Source: Sinorhizobium medicae (GTDB taxonomy: Bacteria; Pseudomonadota; Alphaproteobacteria; Rhizobiales; Rhizobiaceae). From it: 64,000 bases of DNA. Position 1 is the stretch's first letter. Every line of letters begins with the position of its first letter. A model generated the notes under the pieces. It had not been told where the DNA came from. It saw nothing but the letters and a program-made list of their open reading frames with translations, and ran no database searches. The DNA is taken from positions 124,001 to 188,000 of the forward strand of contig NZ_VITA01000010.1 in the NCBI RefSeq assembly GCF_007827695.1. Reading direction: 5' to 3'. Position numbers and translations under genes: made by a program. Below are positions 44,853 through 54,512 of the stretch, one piece after another.

Positions 44853-47602
44853 GCGCGTTAGAACACGGGCTGCGATCGACAGAGGCCGGTCGGCCCACGA
44901 AAAGGCTCGACAGCCGGATCATCGATCTGCCGATCTCTGCCCGCGTGGCCGCGCTTACGGCGGCCGGACTGGTCAGCCTTGTTCTTTCATCTCTTTTTCT
45001 CACTCAGGCACTTTATCGCAGTGCCGAGCGCATGGCCGAAACGAGAGAGCTCTTCGACAGGGCGGCGTCGGCAGCCTCGGCCCATGTGGCGTTCGGCGAT
45101 CTCAGATATTGGCTGACCGACCTATCCGTCAGCTTGCTGATGAATTCCCAGCGCAACGCCGACGAGGCACGCGCGCGACTACAGGTGCAGTTGGAGCGAC
45201 TTGCAAAGCATGCGCCCGTGGAGGTCCGGCAAATCGGCGCCGAGGTCGACGCTTATGTGGAAACGGCGCTGCAGGCAGCCGACAGCTACACGCAGGATAA
45301 CCGCATCGTCGGCAATGCCCTGCTGGCAAAGGCGCGCACCCACAGCGGCAAGGTGGACACAGACCTCAACAGGCTGGTCGAACAGGTAAAGGCAGAGGCG
45401 GAGGCCGCCCGCAACGAGGTTGTCGTTCGAACCGAGAAGACGGCCACGACCGCGGCCATCCTGGTGGGCGGCGTGGTGCTGATCGGCTCGCTGCTAACGC
45501 TCCTCGTCCTGCGTTCGATCGTGGGCCCTCTGCGGCGTCTCAATCGCGTGATCGGCGATCTGACGCAAGGGCGCTACGACGTCGAGATACCTCAGGAGGG
45601 CGGTGACGAATTTGGGGCGATGGCAAGGACGTTATCGCTTTTCCAGGAAAGCGCGATCGAAAAGAAGAAGCTCGAAGACGAGGCGGAGCGGCAACGGCGG
45701 ACGATCGCGGCCGCGCTCGAGGTGATTTCGGATGGCTTCGTCCTTTATGATTCCGATGACAGGATCCTGGTCGCCAACAGCAAATATTGCGAAATTTTCC
45801 CGAGCCACAAGCCCAATGCGCTTCGCGGCAGGAGCTTCCGCGAAATCGTGGAGCAGAACCTGGAGACGGGGCAGGTGGACCTCGAAGGAAAGTCGCCGCA
45901 GGAGTGGGTCGACGAGCGCGTAAGGCTTCATAGGGATCCCGCGGGCCTCGTCGACGAGAAGCGGTTTGGCGAAAGATGGGTTCGTATCAGCAAACGCAAA
46001 ATTCCGGATGGTGGAACGGTGGCCGTCTACACCGACATCACGGAACTCAAGCAGCGGCAGGTCGAACTGGAACGCGCAAAGAGCCATGCGGAATCGGCCA
46101 ACGAGGCCAAGAGCCAGTTTCTCGCCTCCATGAGCCACGAGTTGCGCACGCCTCTCAACGCGATCATCGGCTACAGCGAAATGCTGATCGAGGAGGCACG
46201 CGATCACAAGGAAGAGGAGCTCGTGCCGGACCTCGACAAAATAGCCTCAGCGGGACGGCACCTCCTCTCGCTTATCAACGACATCCTCGATCTGTCGAAG
46301 ATCGAGGCGAACAAGATGGAGGTTTTCCTCGAGACCTTCAGCCTTGCCGAGTTGCTCCGTGATGTTGCCGCAACAGTCGCGCCGCTGATGGCCAGGAATG
46401 GAAACGCGTTCACGCAGGATTTTGAGGACGATCTCGGCGAGATGCATTCCGATCAGACCAAATTGCGCCAGAACCTCTTCAACCTGCTCAGCAATGCGGC
46501 CAAGTTCACGAAAGGCGGGCGGGTGACTCTGAGGGTACGGCGGGAACAAAGAGCCGATCGCGACTGGCTCGTGTTCCAAGTCTCCGATACCGGCATAGGC
46601 ATGACGCCGGAGCAGCAGGACAGGCTCTTCAACGCCTTCACCCAGGCCGATGCCTCGACCACCCGAAACTATGGCGGCACCGGGCTGGGTCTGAGCATCA
46701 CGCGCAGCTTCTGTCGCTTGATAGGCGGTGTTGTCACGGTGGAGAGCGAAGCGGGAAAAGGCTCGGTATTCACGATGGAAGTGCCCGCGCAGTGCGAGAG
46801 CGAGGTGGATAGCCCACCACCCGAGCAGACAGCGCAGGTTCGGTCCGGACGCACCGCACTCATCATCGACGACGAACCGGCTGCGCGCAATCTCATCGCA
46901 AAGGCGCTGGCAGAAGCAGGCCTTGCCTCGATCGAGGCATCAAACGGACAGGAAGGTCTGGCCGCCGCCCGAGAGCATCGACCCGACGCCATCATTCTCG
47001 ACATCATCATGCCGCATCAGGACGGATGGTCGGTCCTGCGCGCGTTGAAGAACGATCCCGAATTGTGCACGATCCCGGTGATCCTGGCGACGATCCTGGC
47101 GGATCGCGAGCTGGGGCTTTCGCTCGGCGCGGTCGAATATCTGACGAAGCCCATCGATACTGACAAACTTGTCCGCACGATCGAGACATTCGGGGGCGGC
47201 AAACACGACGTTCTCGTCATCGACGACGACCAGGGCTCACGCGAGTTCCTTCGGCGCATTCTGGTCAAGAGGAAATGGACCGTACACGAGGCGGGCGACG
47301 GCGTCCGCGGGCTGGAGATGATGAAGCGGCTTGTGCCGCGTCTCGTCCTGCTGGACCTGCTGATGCCGGAAATGGACGGATTCCAAACGCTGAGCGAAAT
47401 GCAGAGTATCCCGGAATTGCAGAACATCCCCGTCGTCGTGGTCACTTCGAAAGACCTTTCCGCAAACGAGCTGAAATGGTTGCGCGATCGGGCGGTCGCC
47501 GTCGTGAACAAGGGCGCAAACAGCCGGGCTCAGCTGGTGGAGGCACTCGAACGCCAGATCGGATCGGTCGCTTCGATCGGTAAAGAACTGGCCGAAGGCT
47601 AA
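44849..47602 (+). CDS. Hybrid sensor histidine kinase with HAMP, PAS and two receiver domains
   Basis: A 917-residue inner-membrane kinase. Two transmembrane helices (about 32-52 and 204-227) flank a helical periplasmic domain. HAMP (about 228-280), a coiled linker and a PAS domain (about 290-400) follow. The DHp domain carries H430 ([19 protein letters not shown]), then HATPase ([28 protein letters not shown]) and two receivers with D718 (IILDIIMP) and D836 (VLLDLLMP). The first receiver has a TKP lysine; the second has NKG instead. It starts at GTG 44849, overlapping the heme protein. It probably relays a periplasmic redox signal to the receivers encoded downstream. Confidence 0.92.
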   Translation: MSALEHGLRSTEAGRPTKRLDSRIIDLPISARVAALTAAGLVSLVLSSLFLTQALYRSAERMAETRELFDRAASAASAHVAFGDLRYWLTDLSVSLLMNSQRNADEARARLQVQLERLAKHAPVEVRQIGAEVDAYVETALQAADSYTQDNRIVGNALLAKARTHSGKVDTDLNRLVEQVKAEAEAARNEVVVRTEKTATTAAILVGGVVLIGSLLTLLVLRSIVGPLRRLNRVIGDLTQGRYDVEIPQEGGDEFGAMARTLSLFQESAIEKKKLEDEAERQRRTIAAALEVISDGFVLYDSDDRILVANSKYCEIFPSHKPNALRGRSFREIVEQNLETGQVDLEGKSPQEWVDERVRLHRDPAGLVDEKRFGERWVRISKRKIPDGGTVAVYTDITELKQRQVELERAKSHAESANEAKSQFLASMSHELRTPLNAIIGYSEMLIEEARDHKEEELVPDLDKIASAGRHLLSLINDILDLSKIEANKMEVFLETFSLAELLRDVAATVAPLMARNGNAFTQDFEDDLGEMHSDQTKLRQNLFNLLSNAAKFTKGGRVTLRVRREQRADRDWLVFQVSDTGIGMTPEQQDRLFNAFTQADASTTRNYGGTGLGLSITRSFCRLIGGVVTVESEAGKGSVFTMEVPAQCESEVDSPPPEQTAQVRSGRTALIIDDEPAARNLIAKALAEAGLASIEASNGQEGLAAAREHRPDAIILDIIMPHQDGWSVLRALKNDPELCTIPVILATILADRELGLSLGAVEYLTKPIDTDKLVRTIETFGGGKHDVLVIDDDQGSREFLRRILVKRKWTVHEAGDGVRGLEMMKRLVPRLVLLDLLMPEMDGFQTLSEMQSIPELQNIPVVVVTSKDLSANELKWLRDRAVAVVNKGANSRAQLVEALERQIGSVASIGKELAEG

Positions 47603-47627
47603 GGACAGGGAAGGAGGAGAGCCGCAA

Positions 47628-47993
47628 ATGACGAGAATCCTTCTGGTGGAGGACAATGAAATGAATCGCGACATGCTTTCGCGGCGGTTGTCGCGCCGCG
47701 GCTTCCAGGTGCTGATCGCAGAGAACGGACAAGCCGGCGTCGAGCTTGCCGCATCGGAAAAGCCGGACCTGATCCTCATGGATATGAGCCTCCCTGTCAT
47801 GGACGGCTGGGAAGCGACGCGGCGGATCAAGGCCGATCCGCTTACATCCGCAATACCGGTCATAGCGCTGACTGCACATGCCATGGCAAGCGATCGGGAG
47901 ATGGCGCTCAAGGCCGGTTGCGACGACTACGACAGCAAGCCCGTCGACTTGCCCCAGCTTGTCCGCAAGATCGAGCAGTTGCTCGCGACATAG
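47628..47993 (+). CDS. Single-domain response regulator (CheY/DivK-like)
   Basis: A 121-residue receiver with the N-terminal acidic VEDNE, phospho-acceptor D52 (LILMDMSLPVMDGWEA) and lysine in SKPVDLPQL. No output domain. It lies 25 bases after the hybrid kinase and 7 bases before the cyclase gene, so it is well placed as a phosphorelay intermediate. Confidence 0.92.
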   Translation: MTRILLVEDNEMNRDMLSRRLSRRGFQVLIAENGQAGVELAASEKPDLILMDMSLPVMDGWEATRRIKADPLTSAIPVIALTAHAMASDREMALKAGCDDYDSKPVDLPQLVRKIEQLLAT

Positions 47994-48000
47994 GGCGAAC

Positions 48001-49563
48001 ATGACCGCCATCAACGACTTCCAGCGTCAGGCGATCGCCGCTCACGTGGCCCAGCGACTGGCCGGCCCGGCTCGGGCAATACTGAGCTTCCAGGAACTGC
48101 TGATCGAGCAGGCGCGGGATCTCGGCTTGCTCCACACCAAGAGCGACATCGACCGGATCGGCGCCGCAGCAAGGCAACTGAACAATCTGATCGATAGCCT
48201 TCTCGATGGAACTGCCTGCGCTCTGGAGGAAGGAGCAGCGGAGGCGGAGGCAAGGTTCCGTCACGATCTGCGGACGCCGCTCAACGCCATAATCGGCTAT
48301 TCCGAAATGATTCTCGAAGAAGCAAGGGATTCGCAGCAGCATGCGCTGACAGAGGATCTCCAGGTCATACTCTCGGCGGCCGCCGAGCTTCTGAAGCAGG
48401 TCGACGCGATCGCCAGTCTTTCGCGTGGGGAGGTCGCAGAGGTGCTTCAACCGGAGGAGCGGGTCGACATTGACGCGGCCGGGCTCGAACGGCTCCTGTC
48501 GACGGCCGAACAGACGCCATTGCCGGACAGGGTCGGCAGAATTCTCGTCGTCGACGACGTGGCAAGCAATCGTGATCTTCTTTCCCGACGGCTTCGACGG
48601 GAGGGCCATCGGGTGGTCACCGCCGAATCCGGACGATCCGCGCTTGCAAGACTGGCCGAAGACGAGTTCGATCTCATCCTGCTCGACATTCTCATGCCCG
48701 ATATGAACGGCATCCAGATGCTTTCGCGATTGAAGTCAGAGGAGCGATGGCAGCACATCCCGGTGATCATGATATCGGGCCTGAGCGAGGTCACCGCGGT
48801 AGCCCGATGCATCGAGGCCGGCGCCGACGATTATCTGACCAAGCCCTTCAACCCGATACTTCTGCGCGCACGGATCAATTCGACCCTCGAGAAGAAGCGC
48901 TGGCTAGACCGAGAGCACCGCTATCTTCAGCAGATAAAAGCGGAAAAGTCGCGGGCGGATTCGCTCATTCGCGCGATTCTGCCGGACCAGATCGTTTCGC
49001 GGCTGCAGAACGGGGAAGAGATCATCGCCGACCGCTTCGAAGAAGTTTCCATTCTGTTCGCGGATATTGTGGGCTTTTCGCCCATTGCGGCGAGGCTGAC
49101 TCCGTCCGATCTGGTCAGGCGCCTGGATCGTATGTTCAGACAGTTCGATTTGCTGACCGAGCAGCACGGTGTGGAGAAGATCAAGACCATCGGAGACTCC
49201 TATATGGCCGCCTGCGGGATCCCCGAGCCTGCAACGGATCACGCCGACAGGATCGTGGCTCTCGGAAAGTCCATGCTGAGATCGTTGCGCGACATGGAGC
49301 CCGAGAAGGAGCGCTTCCGGATTCGGATCGGGATCCATTCAGGGCCGGTCGTTGCCGGGCTGATCGGACGGCTCCGGTTCGTTTACGACGTTTGGGGTGA
49401 AACGGTGAACATCGCGAGCCGGCTCGAATCCCAGGGTGTGCCCGACGGCATACAGATATCGGACGCGACGCGGCGCGCGCTTCAGGGGCAGTGGACGCTC
49501 GAACGGCGCTCTGCCCAGAACCTGCGAGGCATCGGCGCAGTCGAGACCTTTCTTGTTCGGTGA
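48001..49563 (+). CDS. DHp-receiver-class III adenylate cyclase protein
   Basis: A 520-residue cytoplasmic protein. A kinase-like dimerisation/phosphotransfer segment holds H88 ([18 protein letters not shown]) but no ATPase domain follows. A receiver domain comes next (about 180-295; D229 in LILLDILMP, lysine in LTKPF), then a coiled segment and a class III nucleotide cyclase (about 345-520). The cyclase has metal ligands D355 (ILFADIVGF) and D399 (IGDSY), and K395 and D463 (VYDVWGETVNIASRLES) at the positions that select adenine. It should therefore make cAMP. ATG 48001 begins the conserved product; the longer upstream frame overlaps the receiver gene. The DHp is very like that of the upstream kinase. 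Confidence 0.88.
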   Translation: MTAINDFQRQAIAAHVAQRLAGPARAILSFQELLIEQARDLGLLHTKSDIDRIGAAARQLNNLIDSLLDGTACALEEGAAEAEARFRHDLRTPLNAIIGYSEMILEEARDSQQHALTEDLQVILSAAAELLKQVDAIASLSRGEVAEVLQPEERVDIDAAGLERLLSTAEQTPLPDRVGRILVVDDVASNRDLLSRRLRREGHRVVTAESGRSALARLAEDEFDLILLDILMPDMNGIQMLSRLKSEERWQHIPVIMISGLSEVTAVARCIEAGADDYLTKPFNPILLRARINSTLEKKRWLDREHRYLQQIKAEKSRADSLIRAILPDQIVSRLQNGEEIIADRFEEVSILFADIVGFSPIAARLTPSDLVRRLDRMFRQFDLLTEQHGVEKIKTIGDSYMAACGIPEPATDHADRIVALGKSMLRSLRDMEPEKERFRIRIGIHSGPVVAGLIGRLRFVYDVWGETVNIASRLESQGVPDGIQISDATRRALQGQWTLERRSAQNLRGIGAVETFLVR

Positions 49564-49686
49564 CGGCTCTGCCCAGCGCGGGAGAGGTTCTTCCGGCATC
49601 CGGCTCTTGGCCGCACCATCAGCCTTTATTCCGCCCGTTTCTTCATTCTCTGTTAAGGAATACTTTCCTCTGCGGAGAACGAGCTC

Positions 49687-50988
49687 ATGGCCCTCGGCGC
49701 ATCCCAACGTTTGAATGACGGCGTTGCGGCCGTGGAAACCATGACGCGTTTCGCGCTCGCAGTGCTGGCGCTTGCCTCCGGCGTCTACACCTATCTCGGC
49801 GTCCGCAGTATCCTTGATGGTTCGCCGACGGCAGTGTTCTTCGCAGCGATCATCTACTCGGCCTCGGTCTCCGTCGGCATCTACGCCTTCTGGTCCTACA
49901 TGGCGCGCTTCTATCCGCATGTGACCACCCATGCCGGCCGGGTCGCCATGCTGGGCGTGATGGCTCTCGGTGCTGCCATGATCATCGCCATGTCCAGCTG
50001 GCTCAACGCAGCGGCGCTGGCGGGGTCGGCCGCACTCGAACAGCACCTCGCGGAGACGGTGGAAGACTATACTGCCGACCTCGACCAGGCGCATCAGAAC
50101 GCACTTGCAGCCCAGAGCCTGCTGCCCGATATCCAACGCGCATCAGAACGCTTTGCCCAGCTTGCCGCCTCGGAGCGGCAATCGGGCGCGCTCACCGGCA
50201 CCACGGGTTCGGGAAGCGTGGTGCAGCTTCTGTCGCAGATGTCGGCCCAGATGAAGGATCTGGAAAACGGCATCAATGCTTCTCGGGAACAGGTCGCGAT
50301 GCTGTTCAATCAGGGACAGAAGCGGCTCGAGACCATGCGGACGCTGGTATCTGCGCCTGGTGCGGTCACGCCGCGTGCCGATCAGTTCTCCTCCGAAGTG
50401 GTGGCGCTTACGGGGGTGATAACATCGCTCGGACAGACTTCGATCGCGCCTTCGATCCGCCGCGCCGCAGACGACCTGTCCCTCGGCTTCATCGCGCCGG
50501 TGGCCGATGGCGGCGATGCCGACCTCGTCACCCGCCAGGACCAGGTGATGGAGACGGTGCGGGCTTCGGTGGCAGCGCAGTCCAAGGTTCTCTCGGATGC
50601 GGCAGACGAAATACTGGGTCGGACGCCGGTGGCGGAGCGACGCTTCGTTCCGCTTTCATCCGCCGAGGCGGTTCTGCGCTACGCGGCCGATTTTATTCCC
50701 GCCTGGGCCGGTGCCATTTCCATCGACCTGCTGCCGGGCGTGTTGGTCTTCATCCTCGCGACCGTGCACGGGGCGATCCGCAGGCAGGAGGAGAAACTGC
50801 CCTTTGCCGAGCGCATCACGGCCGCCGAGCTTCTGCAGGCCCTGGAAGTCCAGCGCGCGGTGATGGCGAATGGGGGCCAGAACGGCGAGGCAGGCGATTT
50901 GGTGGAAATGGAGGGCGATGAGCCGAACAACATCACCAGCCTCGACCCGAGGGTGCGCGTAAAGGACCGGTCGCATGAGGATCGATGA
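49687..50988 (+). CDS. Membrane protein with long coiled/helical periplasmic or cytoplasmic region, unknown function
   Basis: A 433-residue protein with three N-terminal membrane segments (FALAVLALASGVYTYLGVRS, AVFFAAIIYSASVSVGIYAFW, VAMLGVMALGAAMIIAMSSW). A long helical region (about 125-330) rich in Gln, Ala and Asp follows, then a fourth membrane segment (AISIDLLPGVLVFILATVHG) and a short acidic tail. No named family was recognised. It overlaps the next gene, a ClpP-like periplasmic protein, by 14 bases, so the two probably work together. Confidence 0.75.
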   Translation: MALGASQRLNDGVAAVETMTRFALAVLALASGVYTYLGVRSILDGSPTAVFFAAIIYSASVSVGIYAFWSYMARFYPHVTTHAGRVAMLGVMALGAAMIIAMSSWLNAAALAGSAALEQHLAETVEDYTADLDQAHQNALAAQSLLPDIQRASERFAQLAASERQSGALTGTTGSGSVVQLLSQMSAQMKDLENGINASREQVAMLFNQGQKRLETMRTLVSAPGAVTPRADQFSSEVVALTGVITSLGQTSIAPSIRRAADDLSLGFIAPVADGGDADLVTRQDQVMETVRASVAAQSKVLSDAADEILGRTPVAERRFVPLSSAEAVLRYAADFIPAWAGAISIDLLPGVLVFILATVHGAIRRQEEKLPFAERITAAELLQALEVQRAVMANGGQNGEAGDLVEMEGDEPNNITSLDPRVRVKDRSHEDR

Positions 50989-51763
50989 CGCTTTCAGGGC
51001 GCTGATGCGGCTCGACGACGGTGTGCTGATGCGCGGCGCCTTTTTCGTGATGCTCTCGGCTGCCGGGATCTTCCTGCTGATCGACATGCGCGAGATCGCG
51101 GCCATGAATGCAGGGTTGCCGGGTTTTGATCCGATGCTGGAGGATAGTCCGGTTCTGCCTCCGGCGGTGACGGAGGCTGCGCCCAAGGGGCCGCCGGTTC
51201 ATCCCGCAAGCTCCGATGAAGTCCTGCGTCAGCCGATGAGGTTCGAACTAGGGTCCGGCGGTGTCCTGCTTGCCGAGGGTACGATCGATCTCGGAGCCGG
51301 TGAGCGCTTCGCGCAAGAGATCGAAGCGCGCGGGGAGTATGTGAAGACCGTGGCCCTCAACTCGCCCGGTGGATCTGTCGACGATGCGCTCGCCATGTCC
51401 AAACTGATCCGTGAAAAGAAGCTCGATACAAGAATAGCCTCGAGGGCACTCTGTGCCTCGTCCTGTCCGATCGTTTTCGCCGGGGGTGTGGCGCGTGTCG
51501 CGGCCAGCGATGCGCTGATCGGCGTGCATCAGGTCTTCAGCGGCGGCGGCGACGACCGGCCGACGCCGGCGCAAGCCATGTCGTTTGCACAATCCACCAC
51601 CGCCCGTGTTGCTCGCCATCTCGACACGATGGGCATCGGCGCCGGGCTCTGGATCAATGCTCTCGAAACGCCACCCGACCGGCTTTACTATCTGACCGCC
51701 AAGGAGATGGCCGAGTTCCATCTGATCACCGAGCCGGTCGAGACAGCCAAGAAGAAAGAATGA
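50975..51763 (+). CDS. Membrane-anchored periplasmic ClpP/SppA-like protein
   Basis: A 262-residue protein with an N-terminal membrane anchor (GAFFVMLSAAGIFLLIDM) and a ClpP/crotonase-like domain (VKTVALNSPGGSVDDALAMS, SRALCASSCPIVFAGG, LIGVHQVFSGG). The Ser of ASSCPIVFAGG and the His of GVHQ are placed like the catalytic residues of ClpP-type serine proteases. It is probably an envelope protease or a catalytically modified relative. ATG 50975 overlaps the upstream membrane gene. Confidence 0.72.
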   Translation: MRIDDAFRALMRLDDGVLMRGAFFVMLSAAGIFLLIDMREIAAMNAGLPGFDPMLEDSPVLPPAVTEAAPKGPPVHPASSDEVLRQPMRFELGSGGVLLAEGTIDLGAGERFAQEIEARGEYVKTVALNSPGGSVDDALAMSKLIREKKLDTRIASRALCASSCPIVFAGGVARVAASDALIGVHQVFSGGGDDRPTPAQAMSFAQSTTARVARHLDTMGIGAGLWINALETPPDRLYYLTAKEMAEFHLITEPVETAKKKE

Positions 51764-51801
51764 TCTCTCCTGCAGAACGCGGACCATGTCTGACGTATGG
51801 C

Positions 51802-52599
51802 TCAATCGCCTTCATCGGGTATGTTGAGCATGTAGCCGCACGCCTTGCAATGGACGGCGTCCGTGTCATGCCTCTGCAACCCGCATTGAGGGCAGGGAAA
51901 GTTGACCTTGTAGGGTCTGACCACGGCCTGGGCCAGCCTTACGAAAAGCGATATCCCGACGATCATCGTCACCACGGAAGTGAGCTTGCCGAGCGTGCCC
52001 GGCAAGGTGATGTCCCCAAAGCCCGTCGTCGTGATCGTGGCCACCGTGAAATAGAGGGCGTCGACGAAGCCCTCTCCGCCTTCCCGGTGATAGAAAAACG
52101 TCGTGTAGACGAAACCCGTTACGACGAAGAGGAATGCGAGAAAATTCAGGCACGCACGGACGACTTCCTGCAGGTGCGACCAGCCCGCGCGGCGGAGACC
52201 CTCGAGCAGCAGCGGACTCTTGCCTATCGCCCATATGCGCATGACCCTGAGGAATGCGAAGTTGAAGAGGAGATCGGGGAAGAGCAGCGTCCCTAGAATG
52301 ACCACGTCCACCCAGGTCATCGGCCGACGCAGGAAACGCTTGACCGAAGGAGCAGCAAACGCTCTTGCGATGAGCTCGCAGCCGATCCATGCAGCGATGA
52401 TATAGTCGATGATGAGATAGGAGGGACCCGCCCTCAGATAGGGACCGAGGATGAAAAACGCGAGGATACTGAGGTCGATGATGGCCAGCAGCGCCTGCCA
52501 CCGCAGCGCCCAGGGATCCCGCCCGCGTTCCAGCCTTTGCAGCGCCAGCCTTATCGAGTTCAACTTCGAATGCGCGCGCGGCTGGTCGGTCATGTCCAT
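51802..52599 (-). CDS. Potassium channel protein with C-terminal zinc ribbon
   Basis: A 265-residue ion channel of the six-helix voltage-gated type: helices S1-S4 (with LRVMRIWAIG in the S4 position), a pore loop with selectivity filter TTTGFGDI, and an S6 helix (LGKLTSVVTMIVGISLFVRLAQA). The cytoplasmic C-terminus carries CPQCGL...CKACGY, a likely zinc ribbon. The S4-like helix has few basic residues, so voltage sensing is doubtful. ATG 52599 or 52593 is the start; the frame further upstream overlaps the SDR gene. Confidence 0.82.
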   Translation of the reverse strand: MDMTDQPRAHSKLNSIRLALQRLERGRDPWALRWQALLAIIDLSILAFFILGPYLRAGPSYLIIDYIIAAWIGCELIARAFAAPSVKRFLRRPMTWVDVVILGTLLFPDLLFNFAFLRVMRIWAIGKSPLLLEGLRRAGWSHLQEVVRACLNFLAFLFVVTGFVYTTFFYHREGGEGFVDALYFTVATITTTGFGDITLPGTLGKLTSVVTMIVGISLFVRLAQAVVRPYKVNFPCPQCGLQRHDTDAVHCKACGYMLNIPDEGD

Positions 52600-52661
52600 G
52601 AGAGTTGAGATAGGGGACGCCGAATCCCCGGTCAAGGGCGCAGCCGCTCGGCCTAAAGGCG

Positions 52662-53561
52662 TCAACCCTTGGCCCGGCGTCCTCCACTGACCTCGGTTCC
52701 ATCCTGAACCGGGCTATGCACTGCACCGGGAGAGTTTGTAGCCGGTGGGGCGCCCATCTGCGTCTTGTGCATCATGCGTGCCATCACCGCATCGGCAGCG
52801 CCTGGTAGGAACCGCTTCGCCGCAATCTTGATCGCCCCGTCCCATCCGACGATATCCTCGTTGCTCGGATCGCGTGCCGCGGCCAGGATCGCATCGGCTA
52901 CGTTCTCGGGATCGTGCAACGGCGTCGGCGGCCGGACCTCGTGCCCGCTATAGTTTGCCACGTGATCGAAGAAAGGCGTGTCATGGGCCGTCGGCATGAT
53001 CGCGCATATGTGGATGTTCTCCTGCCCCGCCTGCTTAACCTCCTGCCGCAGCGAATCGCAGAGGCCGATCACCCCGTGCTTGGACGCGGTGTAGGCGGCG
53101 TAATATGGCACGGTTTCTCTGCCGAGTTCGGAGGCTATGTTGATCAGGATGCCTGATCCTTGCTGTCGAAACTGGCGGTAGGCATGAAAGCTGCCGTAAA
53201 GCGTGCCGAGCAGGTTGGTTTCGACGACTTTGGCCTGATCTTCGAGCGGGATGTCCTCAAATGGGCCGATAGCACCGACGCCGGCATTGTTCACCCATAT
53301 GTCTATGCGGCCGTACTCGGCGAGTGCGGCGGAGGCAAGCCTGGCGACCCTCTCTCTGTCGCTGACATCGGCCTCGATCGCCAGCGCCGGAGCGCCGAGT
53401 GAACGGCATTCCCGCGCAAGCTCATCCAGGAGATTTCCTCGTCGGGCGGCGAGCACCAGCGAGCAGCCCTCCCGGGCAAAGCGCCGCGCTGCGCCCTTTC
53501 CGAAGCCACTTGAAGCGCCTGTGATTACGACTACTTTGCCGCTCAAGTCTTGCCGCGCCAT
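52662..53561 (-). CDS. Short-chain dehydrogenase/reductase
   Basis: A 299-residue SDR with TGASSGFG (cofactor loop), NNAGVG, and the catalytic YxxxK as YTASK, preceded by Ser in INIASELG. NADP preference is suggested by the basic AARRG after strand 2. The C-terminal 60 residues extend beyond the core. It lies upstream of the potassium-channel gene on the same strand. Substrate unknown. Confidence 0.88.
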   Translation of the reverse strand: MARQDLSGKVVVITGASSGFGKGAARRFAREGCSLVLAARRGNLLDELARECRSLGAPALAIEADVSDRERVARLASAALAEYGRIDIWVNNAGVGAIGPFEDIPLEDQAKVVETNLLGTLYGSFHAYRQFRQQGSGILINIASELGRETVPYYAAYTASKHGVIGLCDSLRQEVKQAGQENIHICAIMPTAHDTPFFDHVANYSGHEVRPPTPLHDPENVADAILAAARDPSNEDIVGWDGAIKIAAKRFLPGAADAVMARMMHKTQMGAPPATNSPGAVHSPVQDGTEVSGGRRAKG

Positions 53562-53730
53562 GACACGGTCCTTTCATGATTGAGGGCTACTCAATTTTTG
53601 CGCGTCCATTGAGATGCGCGCTTGGTAGCGACGCCTTGCATCCCAACCGTCCCGCCGGCCCTCTGTTCCAGAGTTCTCGCACGGCGGCATCCAACCGTGC
53701 CGACACCGTAGCCGCTCGGGACACGGCACC

Positions 53731-53931
53731 TCAGGCCGCCGCTAAGCGCCACCCAGGAAATGTGCCCGCAGATTGTCTCCCGAACGGAATGATGCCGACC
53801 ACAACGACGGTCAGTGCCGAGATAACCGATACGATGACCAGGCCGAGCTGCAGGGTGCGCTGATAATTGGGCCCCAGCCCGATACTGACATCGCGGCCGA
53901 GCGACAGCACCGTCAAGCGATCGGCGGCCAT
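53731..53931 (-). pseudogene. Fragment of a FecCD-type siderophore-iron permease
   Basis: The segment RLTVLSLGRDVSIGLGPNYQ, then LGLVIVSVISALTVVVVGIIPF, is a central piece of a FecCD/BtuC-type permease (the expected continuation is LGLIVPN). Homology stops at GIIPF, near 53780, and the rest of the frame is unrelated. Only about 45 residues of a protein of about 330 remain, with no proper start. It is a deletion relic, next to a frameshifted DUF2218 gene that commonly belongs to siderophore loci. Confidence 0.65.
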
Positions 53932-53952
53932 TATTGTGTTCTTCCCGTCGTC

Positions 53953-54233
53953 CTAGAAATCGGTCCAGTGAAGCGGTCCCGCGTTCTCGCGAAACGCAGG
54001 AGGTGGCCTTCGATGACGTGCTTGGACTTGCGCGAGGTCGGCGTCGTCGGCCGACACGACACGGATGTGCAAGCCGTCCGGGGCTGACTTGAGATAACCC
54101 GTTCCGCAGGAAAAACGCAGTTCGGCGCAGTCATCGACCTGCTCTACGGCGATCTTATGCGCAAAATGCTTGCACAACTGAAGGAGGTATTTTCCACCGG
54201 TCTCCGTCAGAAAAGTGTTGCCCCTTCACGCAT
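53953..54233 (-). pseudogene. DUF2218 gene with a single-base frameshift
   Basis: The downstream frame encodes TETGGKYLLQLCKHFAHKIA and continues to AFRENAGPLHWTDF, a typical DUF2218 protein. That frame has no start codon and meets a stop just upstream. In another frame a good start (ATG 54233, GGGAG 7-8 bases upstream) gives MREGATLF then TGA. One extra base near 54209-54215 would join them into a normal protein of about 94 residues. This is most likely a real frameshift, but an assembly or sequencing error is possible. DUF2218 proteins are linked with siderophore utilisation. Confidence 0.65.
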
Positions 54234-54412
54234 CTTATTCTCCCAATTGACATCATTCGGATGCGGCGTCACTAGCACAGACGTATAAAGTTGTCTCTTC
54301 AATCATGTTTGTTTTGCGGAAATCGGCACAAGATTTCGTGCCGGCCGCCTTGGGCAACGGGGGCGCGGGAATAGGGTGCTGAAGCACGATTGCTGTAGGT
54401 AGGCTCGACCTG

Positions 54413-54456
54413 GAGCGGGATGAGGAAAACCGCGCACGCTTTTCCTCGTCCTGCTC
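54413..54456. repeat. RIME-like hairpin, copy D
   Basis: GAGCGGGATGAGGAAAA pairs with TTTTCCTCGTCCTGCTC over 17 bp with two mismatched pairs and a 10-base loop. It lies about 55 bases after the stop of the IMPase-family gene and could end or protect that operon's transcript. Confidence 0.75.
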
Positions 54457-54512
54457 TGCGCGAGCGCTCCCCGAACGCCGGCGGGCAGATGCCCCAGAAC
54501 CAGAAGCGCGTG

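Noticed and set aside
53576-53863. Small plus-strand frame downstream of the SDR start
   Set aside because: It overlaps the FecCD permease scrap, lacks a ribosome site and shows no family features.
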